Origin: CAILZL01 sp050248275
GTDB taxonomy: Bacteria; Pseudomonadota; Gammaproteobacteria; Steroidobacterales; Steroidobacteraceae
Assembly: GCA_050248275.1 (NCBI GenBank)
Contig: JBFWSR010000013.1
Span: forward strand, 36,807-100,806
Reading direction: 5' to 3'
Length of the DNA: 64,000 nt
Shown here piece after piece: positions 53,389 to 61,967 of this stretch. The position numbers and the translations under genes were made by a program. Each line of letters starts with the position of its first letter. Positions within the stretch are counted from its first letter, which is position 1. Below the pieces are notes generated by a model, which saw nothing but the letters and a program-made list of their open reading frames with translations, was not told where the DNA came from and ran no database searches.

Positions 53389-55293
53389 TCAAAGAGGCCC
53401 GGAAATTCCTTTTGCGCGTAGCTCTTCGGCAATTTTTGCACCGAGCAGTTTGGCGCCGACTGCGCTGAGATGGGCGTAGTCAAAGATCAAATAATCTTGA
53501 TTCGATATGGGCACGCAACCCATCGCTTTGGATAGATGGCAAAACATATTGGCTGTATCCAGGAATTCAATGTTTTTACGACGCGCTAAGTCGCGCAAGG
53601 CAGTGTCGATCTCCTCAAATTTTTGCTGATCATAGCGGGCAGCTTGCGCAGCTTCTGGGCGGCTCAGGCCTTGCCCAACCAGATAAGACATATGGTCGGC
53701 AAATTTTCCGAATTCTGGCATAGGGCCGAACATCATTAGACGGCTGCCGGTTCTTCTCCAGTATTCGAGCTGTTGTTCGAAATCATGCACTTCCTTCAAA
53801 TCGTTCCAGCGGTTTGCCAATAGCACTACCTCGTAGTTCTCGAAGATCCGGGCTTTGAATGCGGCGTCGAATTTTTTACGACAGTTATATTGCATTCTGG
53901 AAGGCGCCAGCGAGCAGTCCGGGCCTGCCAATTGGTCGGCCGCTATGCCATTTAATCGTAGTGCTAAAGCCTTGTCCCAGGCATGGCTGTCGCCCACCAC
54001 CAGTATTCTGGCCCGTGAGGCGAGAGGCTGACAATTCCATTGTTGCTGCATTACTGGCGCCCTATTGAGAATTGCGGCGCTTAGATAGCAACTGTGTTCA
54101 AGTAGTTTTTCATGATCTGTCTTTAACTGTTCGAAATGAGCCAGCTCGGCTACATAAGCTTCCGGCATGCGTTTTACGAAACCATGGCCGAGATGCAAAG
54201 TGAGCCCTATCCCGGCGATTATCAGCGAGCCAGTCAATGCGTAGCCGAAAATCGTACTGCGACTCAGGAATGCCCGGTTTCTAAACGGCTTTTCCACGTA
54301 GCGCCAACTGAGATATGCCAGGCATATTGCTGTCAATATCAAACCGAACAACAATGGTTTGCCTGGTGTGGTGTTACTTATGATGCGCGCGTAGGCAAGC
54401 AGGGGTTGGTGCCAAAGGTATAGAGAGTAGGAAATCAATCCCATACCTACCATCGGTCCAATGCGCAGCCATCGACCAACCAAAGTGTGTTCATCGGCTG
54501 TGTACAGCACGAGTGCCGTACCTAAAGTTGGCGCCAGTGCATATAGACTTGGGAAGGGAATCTGGTCGTCGAAGAAGAAAATCGAGTAGGCAATCAACAA
54601 TAATCCAATCATGGCGAGTGCGTTTCTGACCGATAGGCTGCTGACTGGTGTGGCGCTGGCAGATTCGAGCTTGAATGCGATGATTGCCCCAACAAACAGC
54701 TCCCAGGCGCGAGCTTGTGGCATATAGAAATTCAATTGTGGCTGATGACGCCAACCCCATTCGGCCAGGCAGAGTGACGCAACAGCTCCCACTGCAATCA
54801 GCATTATCAGACGTCGGCGCCCCAGCGGCCAACAGATTGCAATCGCCACGGGAAATACTAGATAGTATTGTTCCTCAACAGCCAGACTCCAAGTGTGCAG
54901 CAGCGGCTTTTCATCCGTTGCTGCAGCGAAGTAACCGCTGGTGAAGCCAAGCAGTATGTTATTGGCAAACCCGGTAACGGCTATCAGGCTTTGTCCAAAG
55001 TCCTGTAGCCTCGCGGGCGTCAACCAGATCCACCCCGGTACGATGCAGGCCAGCATGACCACAAACAAGGCTGGCAGTATGCGACGGGCACGCCGTTCAT
55101 AGAAACCCGCGATAGTAAATGAACCGGTTGCCTGTTCGGCGAGAATCAAGGAGGTGATCAGATAACCAGAAATGACAAAAAAAATGTCCACGCCCACGTA
55201 ACCGCCCCGGAAAGTGGCGAAGCCGGCGTGAAAAAACAATACGGGAACAATTGCTATTGCGCGGAGGCCATCCACCTCTTTTCTGTAATGCAT
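53389..55293 (-). CDS. OafA-type acyltransferase with SGNH domain (second copy)
   Basis: A 634-residue membrane O-acyltransferase. The N-terminus YRKEVDGLRAIAIVPVLFFH and VGVDIFFVISGYLITSL mark the acyltransferase_3 domain, PLLHTWSLAVEEQYYL is the conserved histidine/glutamate region, and the SGNH domain has VVGDSHAWDK and, at the C-terminus, DYAHLSAVGA with the Asp-x-x-His pair. The ATG at 55293 is preferred over TTG 55308 because family members begin MxYRKEVDGLRA. It lies between the two paralogous GT39-like genes on the same strand. Confidence 0.92.
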   Translation of the reverse strand: MHYRKEVDGLRAIAIVPVLFFHAGFATFRGGYVGVDIFFVISGYLITSLILAEQATGSFTIAGFYERRARRILPALFVVMLACIVPGWIWLTPARLQDFGQSLIAVTGFANNILLGFTSGYFAAATDEKPLLHTWSLAVEEQYYLVFPVAIAICWPLGRRRLIMLIAVGAVASLCLAEWGWRHQPQLNFYMPQARAWELFVGAIIAFKLESASATPVSSLSVRNALAMIGLLLIAYSIFFFDDQIPFPSLYALAPTLGTALVLYTADEHTLVGRWLRIGPMVGMGLISYSLYLWHQPLLAYARIISNTTPGKPLLFGLILTAICLAYLSWRYVEKPFRNRAFLSRSTIFGYALTGSLIIAGIGLTLHLGHGFVKRMPEAYVAELAHFEQLKTDHEKLLEHSCYLSAAILNRAPVMQQQWNCQPLASRARILVVGDSHAWDKALALRLNGIAADQLAGPDCSLAPSRMQYNCRKKFDAAFKARIFENYEVVLLANRWNDLKEVHDFEQQLEYWRRTGSRLMMFGPMPEFGKFADHMSYLVGQGLSRPEAAQAARYDQQKFEEIDTALRDLARRKNIEFLDTANMFCHLSKAMGCVPISNQDYLIFDYAHLSAVGAKLLGAKIAEELRAKGISGPL

Positions 55294-55348
55294 ATACAGC
55301 CTATCCAAAACCTAAGGCGACACCAGCTCAAGTCTGGCTTGCTGCGCG

Positions 55349-56719
55349 TCATGCTGCAGTGATCTGGTGCGCGTTTGGAGCTTTTGCGTCGGGCCGCCGC
55401 CACCATTTGACAAGTGTGAATACCGGCAGAGCGGCGAAGATAAATGACAACGCAATTGCTGGTGTCATGTATCGTACATGGGGAAAAGCGAAGGCATAGA
55501 ATACATTCACAAATATAATCAAGCCTAGGGCTGGCCATGCACGGATGAATGCGCTGCCGTGGTGCCGGGACATTTGTACGGCGCCTGTGACGAACAGTGC
55601 CAGAATCGGTAGATGAATGGCGAGGCTTGCGAGGCGCATGCCGGTACCAAAGGCGAAAAACCAGGTATAGAAGAGACCTCGCAGGGCGCGCTTGATCAGC
55701 GCCAGTGGATTGGCGGCCCATTCCTTTAGAGTCAGATCGTGTGCGACTTGGTCGTAGCTAATTTCATCATTGGAGGACAAAAAAATCGACCCTTCGGTAC
55801 GGCCCAATTGTTGGGCGGTGAGTTCACGGATATAAAGCCCGGCATCCATATCTACCTGACTGAGATCGCGCCACTCGTTTGCCTGCTTGGCCACCTGCAT
55901 TCCCTGATACATGGGGCCCCATGACCAACTTGATACTGGCACGAAGTGACCGGTCAGCGAATAGTTGCGTATTGTCCAGGGCGCTAATACCAGCATTCCG
56001 CCAAGCAAGGCGGGCGTTGCCCAGCGAAGCCAACGTGAGACGGGCTGACGATGTGTACGTGACAGTACAATGCCGAGGGGGAGCACAAAAAGAAGTGGTA
56101 ACAGGGTTCCACGGGTGAGCAGTCCTGCTCCCCAGGCAACGCCGACAGCGAAGCCTCGGCGTACTGAGCCCTCAAATGATGCGCGACACAGCAGGTACGC
56201 GAAGGCAAGAAACAGGGGGAAATAGAGGTTTTCCGAGTAAAGCCGTGCTGAATACAGGATTGAATTTGGGTAAAAGGCGTACATGGCTGCCGCTGTCAGG
56301 CCCAGTTCTGTCGATAATACCCAGCGTCCAAGCAGGAACAGCAGCCAACAACTCAGTGATCCCAGTGCCGCTTGGGCGATTTGCACCCATACGTAATTAA
56401 CCCCGGCTACCGAAAATATCGCCAGCAGAAACGCGGGATAAGCGGGTGCACGTTGCAGGGTCAGCGGCTTGTCCGGACTGAAACGGTAACCGTGTCCTTC
56501 GAAAAGTGTCTGCGCGATCAGGTGATAGCCGTCATTATTCTCAAGTTCGGGCTGGATGTGCAGCACGCCCCGTGAGACTCCAAGTGAATAAGCTACTCGT
56601 ACCAAGAATGCGAGAATCAGGATTATCGTCAGAAGTCGACCAAACGATTTGCCCAAGCAATCTGTTCTGTCATACGCCAGCGGCGGGGTCACAGTTGCGG
56701 AATATTGTGTCATGAGCAT
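55349..56719 (-). CDS. GT39-like multi-pass membrane glycosyltransferase (paralogue)
   Basis: A 456-residue membrane protein with about ten segments. The periplasmic loop after TM1 has NNDGYHLIAQTLFEGHGYRF and LQRAPAYPAFLLAIFSVAG, and further on APWTIRNYSLTGHFVPVSS; all three blocks match the 51950-53278 protein. A PMT_2/ArnT-like role in periplasmic sugar addition, or topologically related transport, is inferred. It is 55 bp upstream of the acyltransferase on the same strand and likely co-transcribed. Confidence 0.78.
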   Translation of the reverse strand: MLMTQYSATVTPPLAYDRTDCLGKSFGRLLTIILILAFLVRVAYSLGVSRGVLHIQPELENNDGYHLIAQTLFEGHGYRFSPDKPLTLQRAPAYPAFLLAIFSVAGVNYVWVQIAQAALGSLSCWLLFLLGRWVLSTELGLTAAAMYAFYPNSILYSARLYSENLYFPLFLAFAYLLCRASFEGSVRRGFAVGVAWGAGLLTRGTLLPLLFVLPLGIVLSRTHRQPVSRWLRWATPALLGGMLVLAPWTIRNYSLTGHFVPVSSWSWGPMYQGMQVAKQANEWRDLSQVDMDAGLYIRELTAQQLGRTEGSIFLSSNDEISYDQVAHDLTLKEWAANPLALIKRALRGLFYTWFFAFGTGMRLASLAIHLPILALFVTGAVQMSRHHGSAFIRAWPALGLIIFVNVFYAFAFPHVRYMTPAIALSFIFAALPVFTLVKWWRRPDAKAPNAHQITAA

Positions 56720-56945
56720 GGGTTAAGATCGGATTGATGCAGAGGGCATGTTGCCCGCTGCGCACCGTTACAGCGGCCGATCATACATGAGCCATGCTGT
56801 TCAACGTAATGGCTCAGATCTTGGGTGTGATGCGCGTTGCACTTCTAAAGTATCGTTACGTACAGATATTATATTGCGGCTATCTCTGGCCGGAGGCCGG
56901 GTGGTTGAAGTGCCTTATGCTTACGTATTCCTTATATAAATGGGT

Positions 56946-58187
56946 CTAGTTGCTATTGCATCCGCTGCTATAGGATGTCGGGCAATCGTTAGAATAGACG
57001 GCGCCGTTTATCGAGCGGATAAAAGGGATAATGCCTGTGCGCCATAAGAGAGCAGACGTGCCGCCAGCCAGATTCGACTCGTTAGCATACCAGACGATGT
57101 ACTTAGTCTTCATCGATGGCATTACGTATCCGTTCCAGCTCCCATCAGTTGCTGTGTAGCCATTAACCGTTGCGTTGTAAAGTTGGGCGATAGTCCAGTT
57201 TCCGCTGAATGATTGCCATTGGGCTTCGGCTGTCCATGGCATCTGCTCACGATAATCGATGTAGACCGATTTATGGTTCGAGTCTAGCCCGGCAAATACG
57301 CGGTCAGCCTGCGTAACGTCTGCAGGCCAGATATCGGGGCCGCCGATCGAACAGGCATATTTGGCGCAGCTTGCATACAAACTGGTCATTAGCGAATCAG
57401 GATCAAGATGATTGGCTTCGATGCGAAGCGCGGTATTCGGGAAGGCTGCCCGCGCCGCGGGAATAAAGCGTTGTAGTTGTGTGAGCAAAGCTTGATTTGA
57501 GAAACCTGACTCAACGATTTGTAAAGCTGTCTCGCCACTTGAGAACATCTCAAAATTTGCGTGGCCATTGTATCGTGCGCCATAAGCTTGGGTGAGCGCG
57601 ATCAAACGATCCATTGTTGCCGATTGCCAAACGCGAGCTGCAGCGCCTGTACCGGGATTCAGATTACTAATTCCGTAATTACTTCCATTAACAAGGTATG
57701 CGGGGAAGACATCGGTGATGGCTGCATAGTTACCGAATACTACGGGTTGGAAACTGATCATCAGACGTTTGTTGTATTTTGCGCATCGCGCGAGGAGCGC
57801 ATCCAATGCAGCGAATCCTGCCGAGTAATCACCGGCTGTGTTTCCTTCCAGTGCCCGCCAGTAGACTGCGACTTGGATGCCTTTAATGGTGGGCTCGTTA
57901 GCGATGGAATCTATGAATGTTAATATTGAGTCGCGGTGGGTCGCGAGGTCGATGCGATAGCCGCTAACTCCATTCACGGCGCCTGGCACATACCATGCGT
58001 AATGTCCTGGATGCCATTTTATTGCGCCAGTTGTTGAGGCAGTTTCGGTCAGTGTCACGCAACTGGTACCGATGCAAAGTGTGGGAGGAGGATTTGGCGT
58101 AGCCTGAGCTGACACCAATAAGGGTAGTAGCATGGTTCCGGAAGCTGCTGCTAACTTGACAAAGAACCGGCTGGTCCACATAAACAT
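56946..58187 (-). CDS. Secreted glycoside hydrolase-like protein
   Basis: A 413-residue exported protein; the signal peptide ends near SAQA. The mature chain looks like a TIM-barrel glycosidase: IKGIQVAVYWRALEGN and LLARCAKYNKRLMISFQPVV (barrel strands and helices), HANFEMFSSGETAL (a Glu placed like a clan GH-A acid/base), TALRIEANHLDP and VYIDYREQMPW (possible second acidic residue), with Trp-rich strands near the C-terminus (SLWRTG-like LLWRTGIIPF). Two cysteine pairs are likely disulfides. No family number can be assigned by eye. In EPS loci such enzymes trim or release polymer, as PslG does for Psl. Confidence 0.6.
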   Translation of the reverse strand: MFMWTSRFFVKLAAASGTMLLPLLVSAQATPNPPPTLCIGTSCVTLTETASTTGAIKWHPGHYAWYVPGAVNGVSGYRIDLATHRDSILTFIDSIANEPTIKGIQVAVYWRALEGNTAGDYSAGFAALDALLARCAKYNKRLMISFQPVVFGNYAAITDVFPAYLVNGSNYGISNLNPGTGAAARVWQSATMDRLIALTQAYGARYNGHANFEMFSSGETALQIVESGFSNQALLTQLQRFIPAARAAFPNTALRIEANHLDPDSLMTSLYASCAKYACSIGGPDIWPADVTQADRVFAGLDSNHKSVYIDYREQMPWTAEAQWQSFSGNWTIAQLYNATVNGYTATDGSWNGYVMPSMKTKYIVWYANESNLAGGTSALLWRTGIIPFIRSINGAVYSNDCPTSYSSGCNSN

Positions 58188-58310
58188 AATGGTTGCTCTG
58201 AGAATTTAAAGGTTCGAAATACTCACGGGTTAAGACAAAATTCGGGTGACTCCTGATCATAAAATCTGTGACACAGTTCGAACTTTGCCAAAGCAGTTGT
58301 CCGTACTTGC

Positions 58311-58316
58311 TATGAT
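58311..58316 (+). promoter_or_regulatory. Candidate extended -10 promoter element
   Basis: TATGAT at 58311-58316 is preceded by TGC, giving an extended -10 (TGnTATGAT). It lies in the 249-bp region between the divergently read glycosidase-like and acetyltransferase genes, about 120 bp before the latter. No good -35 hexamer is found at the usual distance, which fits extended -10 promoters. The call is tentative. Confidence 0.35.
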
Positions 58317-58436
58317 ACAGGACGTAATAGCTGCTTGATTGTGTGGAGATTGCACCGTGGCAGAGTGTGAAGCAAGTGTCAGGATTGGCCGACGCTTAAA
58401 CCCTAATTTGGCTGCCGCGGGCAGCGATTGGGCAAA

Positions 58437-58946
58437 ATGATTATGAATTTGATTTTAGAAGACTTGAAAACACAGCGGGAACGGCTGCTCGCACTAGGTT
58501 TCTGGGCATTATTGGTGTACCGCTTCGGGCATTCTCGATTCGTTATCAAAAACAGAATTCTGCGCGCCCCGTGGACCTTCATATACTTGGCGCTGAACAA
58601 ATTAGTCGAGATCGTCTGTGGTATCAGCATCGGTTCGACGGCCAGAATCGGTCGGAGGCTGGCGATAGAACATCATGGCTGCATTGTCATTCATGGCGCC
58701 ACAGAAATTGGTGACGATTGCCTGATACGTCACGGCGTTACCACCGGCAATAGCGGATCATCCGATCCGCTGGGAGCGCCAATAATCGGACATCGTGTGG
58801 AAATCGGCGCGGGTGCAAAACTGCTCGGCCGCATCACCATAGGAAATGATGCCATTATTGGAGCTAATGCGGTGGTCGTAAGAAATGTCCCGGACAACGC
58901 AATCGTCGGCGGGGTGCCGGCGCGAATCATCAAGATGCGTTCGTGA
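58437..58946 (+). CDS. Serine acetyltransferase-like hexapeptide transferase
   Basis: A 169-residue left-handed beta-helix acyltransferase of the CysE/EpsH-like group. N-terminal helices are followed by hexapeptide repeats: IGSTARIGRRLAIEHHGCIV, IGDDCLIRHGVTTG, IGHRVEIGAGAKLLGRI, IGNDAIIGANAVVVRNVP, ending IVGGVPARIIKMRS. The histidines in IEHHGCIVIHG are in the usual acetyl-transfer position. In this context it probably acetylates a sugar or intermediate rather than serine. ATG 58437 is preferred over TTG 58428; ATG 58443 is also possible. Confidence 0.85.
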   Translation: MIMNLILEDLKTQRERLLALGFWALLVYRFGHSRFVIKNRILRAPWTFIYLALNKLVEIVCGISIGSTARIGRRLAIEHHGCIVIHGATEIGDDCLIRHGVTTGNSGSSDPLGAPIIGHRVEIGAGAKLLGRITIGNDAIIGANAVVVRNVPDNAIVGGVPARIIKMRS

Positions 58947-58962
58947 CTCACTGGAAAGTTAT

Positions 58963-60315
58963 ATGCAGCCATTGACGCTGTTCATGATAGTCACGGTAAC
59001 AATTCTGGATTTTCTTGCGCAGGGGGACAAATTCAGGGAATGGCGCATTCTTCCCGGTAGCGTGTCCTACACGGTGGAGCTGCTGGGTGCGATTGCACTT
59101 GTTTATGTGATCATGGCCGGCGTTCGCAACCGGTTTGAATTCGTGCGTGCCGCCTACTGGGTGGCATTTGGAGCGCTGGTGATGGTGGTGGTCGGCGGCG
59201 TGATTGTAAATGGTGTCGGCAGCGGGCCGATTATCGCCGGTTTGCGAGCTTATATGCGTGCTTTACCCTGGTTCTTTCTACCAATGGTATTCAGATATTC
59301 CGAGGAACAGCTTCGCACACAATTACGTCTGTTATTGGCGATCTGCTTGGTGCAAGTGCCAATCGCAATTCGTCAACGTATCAAGACAGGTGACAACCGT
59401 TTCGGTTTTGTGGCTGTTACGGGCGACTGGACGACAGGAACTTTGGGAGATGCAGGTATCCTCTCCATCTTCCTGGTTTGCGCTGTCTGTGTGATGGTGG
59501 CGCTGTATGAACGCCGGCAATTGACTTTGCTGCGATTGATTCTACTGTTTCTGGTCGTGCTGATCCCTACCACGATCAATGAGACCAAGGCCATGGTGAT
59601 ATTTCTGCCTTTGGCTCTTCTGACTGCATTTGCTTATGCGGCGCCTCCGCAGACCCGTAATCGGCGTCTTGTTATTGGGGTCACGTTATTGGCATTGTTT
59701 GGAGCCATATTCGTACCGGTCTACGATGCGCTGAATAAAGACCGACAATACGGTCAATCTATCGGAGATTTCTTGTCCAAACCAGAAAATATCAAGGCTT
59801 ACCTTTCCGGTGGCTCCGATATAGATGTGGGGTCTGCCAAGGAGGCGGGGCGGATCGATGCATTATTGGTACCTTTAAAGCAACTGGCGAATGATCCGGT
59901 GAATCTGGTATTTGGCTATGGTATCGGAAATGCCTCGGATTCCTCGTTGGGACAGGCTTTTTCCGGACGTTATGCGGCAACATTCCGGCCATTTCTCCAG
60001 ACCGCATTTTCAAAGTTCGAGCTGGAAATCGGGCTATTGGGCGGAGCGCTGGTGTTGGGCATTTATTGGCTGATATTCCAGGATTGCAGGGTGGTAGCGC
60101 GTAGCAGTGGAGCATTACATGGCGCGCTCGCCGCAGGATGGACGGGAGTGGTGGCATTGATGACGCTCGCCACCTTCTATACCAAGATTGAAGTCTTTCC
60201 ATCACTAGGTTTTTTGTTCTGGTACTTTTCCGGAGTGATTGCGGCAGAACGCATGCATCTGTCTCTGCGGTCACGCACCAATCTTGCTGCAAAAATAAAA
60301 GAGAAGCGTTCATGA
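58963..60315 (+). CDS. O-antigen polymerase/ligase-like membrane protein (putative Wzy of locus II)
   Basis: A 450-residue membrane protein with ten to twelve segments and a large periplasmic loop around residues 260-350. The loop carries the LVFGYGIGNASDSSLGQ motif (GxGxG-type, as in Wzy_C/O-antigen ligase proteins) and SDIDVGSAKEAGRIDALL. It is the best polymerase candidate in locus II. ATG 58963 has GGAAAG upstream and the protein then starts directly with a membrane segment; the longer frame overlaps the acetyltransferase. Its stop overlaps the next start (ATGA at 60312-60315). Confidence 0.75.
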   Translation: MQPLTLFMIVTVTILDFLAQGDKFREWRILPGSVSYTVELLGAIALVYVIMAGVRNRFEFVRAAYWVAFGALVMVVVGGVIVNGVGSGPIIAGLRAYMRALPWFFLPMVFRYSEEQLRTQLRLLLAICLVQVPIAIRQRIKTGDNRFGFVAVTGDWTTGTLGDAGILSIFLVCAVCVMVALYERRQLTLLRLILLFLVVLIPTTINETKAMVIFLPLALLTAFAYAAPPQTRNRRLVIGVTLLALFGAIFVPVYDALNKDRQYGQSIGDFLSKPENIKAYLSGGSDIDVGSAKEAGRIDALLVPLKQLANDPVNLVFGYGIGNASDSSLGQAFSGRYAATFRPFLQTAFSKFELEIGLLGGALVLGIYWLIFQDCRVVARSSGALHGALAAGWTGVVALMTLATFYTKIEVFPSLGFLFWYFSGVIAAERMHLSLRSRTNLAAKIKEKRS

Positions 60316-61967
60316 GTCTTTCGGAGTTGCGGCGTGTAAACAATGCTTTCCGCTGGTCCGCCGCCTGCTGCGCTCTCGTTGCTGCAGTGCTATGGCTGGG
60401 GCCATACCTGCTGCGGGCCGATGTGTTTGCCGACGACATGACTCAGCATGTTTTCTGGATGTATCGCTTTGTCGATCCGGCTCTGTTTCCCAACGATCTG
60501 AGCGTTGCCTATTTTGGCGACAGTTCCGCCGCCCCTTGGGGATATCAGGCGCTGTACCGGGTGTTGGCGCAGTTTATGGATTTGCAGGTTGCCAGCGAGG
60601 GGGTGGCGGTGCTGTTGTTAATGCTCAGTGCATGGCTTGCATGGTGTCTGGGCGCTGCTTCTGGCGACCGGTACCCCGAGTTGCGTGCGCTGTGCGCAGT
60701 GGTGGTGGTGCTGATGTTATTGCCGCTCAGGCTTACTGATGTCATGTCGCCAGCGGGTTTGCAACGCAGTTTTGCGCTTGCGCTGATGCTGCTGTGTCTG
60801 TGGGCGCTGGTGGCGCGGCGTTATGCCTGGGTAGGCGTTTCCTGGTTGCTGGCAGCGCTGTTTTATCCGGTGGTGCTGGTTGTTCAGGGTTTGGCGAGTG
60901 TCGTGATATTCACCCGGGATTTGCTGCGCGAACGATGCTTGCCGCCGGCTGCGATCAGTAATGGCGTTTTAGGCGTGGTTGCGTTGCTCATTGCCGTGGT
61001 GAACAGTCGAACGCCGCCCGGAATCGGCCCCACGGTGACCGGTAACGAGGCACGCGCCATGGCAGAGTTCTATCCGGGCGGGCGATTGCCCATGTTCGGC
61101 ATGTCGTTTTATGGGGATTGGTTCAACGATCATCATCTTGCGCTGGGATGGTCGTTTTACAGTTTGTTGCTGTTGTCGATAGCGCTGTTGATAGTGTGGT
61201 GGAAACGACGCTTGGGTTCGATTCCTGCTGCCGGCTGGGTCATGGCCATCGTCGGGTTAGGGGTGTGGTTCATCAGTCGCCAGATGTTGTTTACCCTGTA
61301 CTTGCCCAACCGGCATGCCCGGTGGAGTCTGGCTTGCTTTGCGGTACTGGCATTTTCCGCGGCGGCTAGCGCAGTCATCGCGCCGCTGTTCGATCGCATG
61401 GCGAGCCGGAGCGCGCGCGCCAGCAGTGGCTTGCAGTGGAGCATCGCATTGCTTGCGCCCATACTGGTGGCGTCTGCGCTATTGCCGGGAGCGCTGCGCG
61501 ACTATCGCCAGCCCCGGGACCAAGACATGGAAAGAGCTTATCAATTTATCGCGGGCTTGCCCAAGGATACGCTGGTTGCGGCGCACCCGGATCTCGCCGA
61601 TTACGTGCCGTTGCGCAGCCGCAGGTCGGTTCTGGTATCTACTGAGATATCGCTGCCGTTCATGTTGGGTTATTACCGTCAGCTCAAACCGCGTATCGAG
61701 GCTTCCTTGCGCGCTGCCTATGCGACCGATTTCCAGGAGATGGATGCCGCATTATCTCCCTTCGGCGTCAAGGTCATGCTCACCAATGCTTCAGTCTGGG
61801 ACAAGCAGGGTTATTTCAAGCCCTTCGACCGGCTCGTGCATGATTTACGCGAGCGCGGCGATCGACTGGGTTATGCGCTGCGTGCGCCACCATCTGAACG
61901 GGTGTTGTTTCAAAGCGGCAATGTGTACGTCGTTAAAGTTGGCGCGGATGCCGGACCATCCTCATGA
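60312..61967 (+). CDS. Multi-pass membrane protein, GT-C-like
   Basis: A 551-residue protein with about ten or eleven membrane segments. After TM1 it has a periplasmic acidic motif (VFADDMTQHVFWMYRF), where GT-C enzymes keep their catalytic Asp, and the C-terminal 130 residues form a soluble periplasmic-type domain (from about GLPKDTLVAAHPDLADYVP). It is co-translated with both neighbours through ATGA overlaps (60312 and 61964). No family can be named with confidence; a role in periplasmic glycosyl transfer or export is inferred from context. Confidence 0.65.
   Translation: MSLSELRRVNNAFRWSAACCALVAAVLWLGPYLLRADVFADDMTQHVFWMYRFVDPALFPNDLSVAYFGDSSAAPWGYQALYRVLAQFMDLQVASEGVAVLLLMLSAWLAWCLGAASGDRYPELRALCAVVVVLMLLPLRLTDVMSPAGLQRSFALALMLLCLWALVARRYAWVGVSWLLAALFYPVVLVVQGLASVVIFTRDLLRERCLPPAAISNGVLGVVALLIAVVNSRTPPGIGPTVTGNEARAMAEFYPGGRLPMFGMSFYGDWFNDHHLALGWSFYSLLLLSIALLIVWWKRRLGSIPAAGWVMAIVGLGVWFISRQMLFTLYLPNRHARWSLACFAVLAFSAAASAVIAPLFDRMASRSARASSGLQWSIALLAPILVASALLPGALRDYRQPRDQDMERAYQFIAGLPKDTLVAAHPDLADYVPLRSRRSVLVSTEISLPFMLGYYRQLKPRIEASLRAAYATDFQEMDAALSPFGVKVMLTNASVWDKQGYFKPFDRLVHDLRERGDRLGYALRAPPSERVLFQSGNVYVVKVGADAGPSS

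Noticed and set aside
56748..56939. 63-codon frame between the GT39-like and glycosidase-like genes
   Set aside because: Opposite strand to both neighbours, no ribosome site, no recognisable motif; the gap is better explained as upstream regulatory DNA of the 55349-56719 gene.
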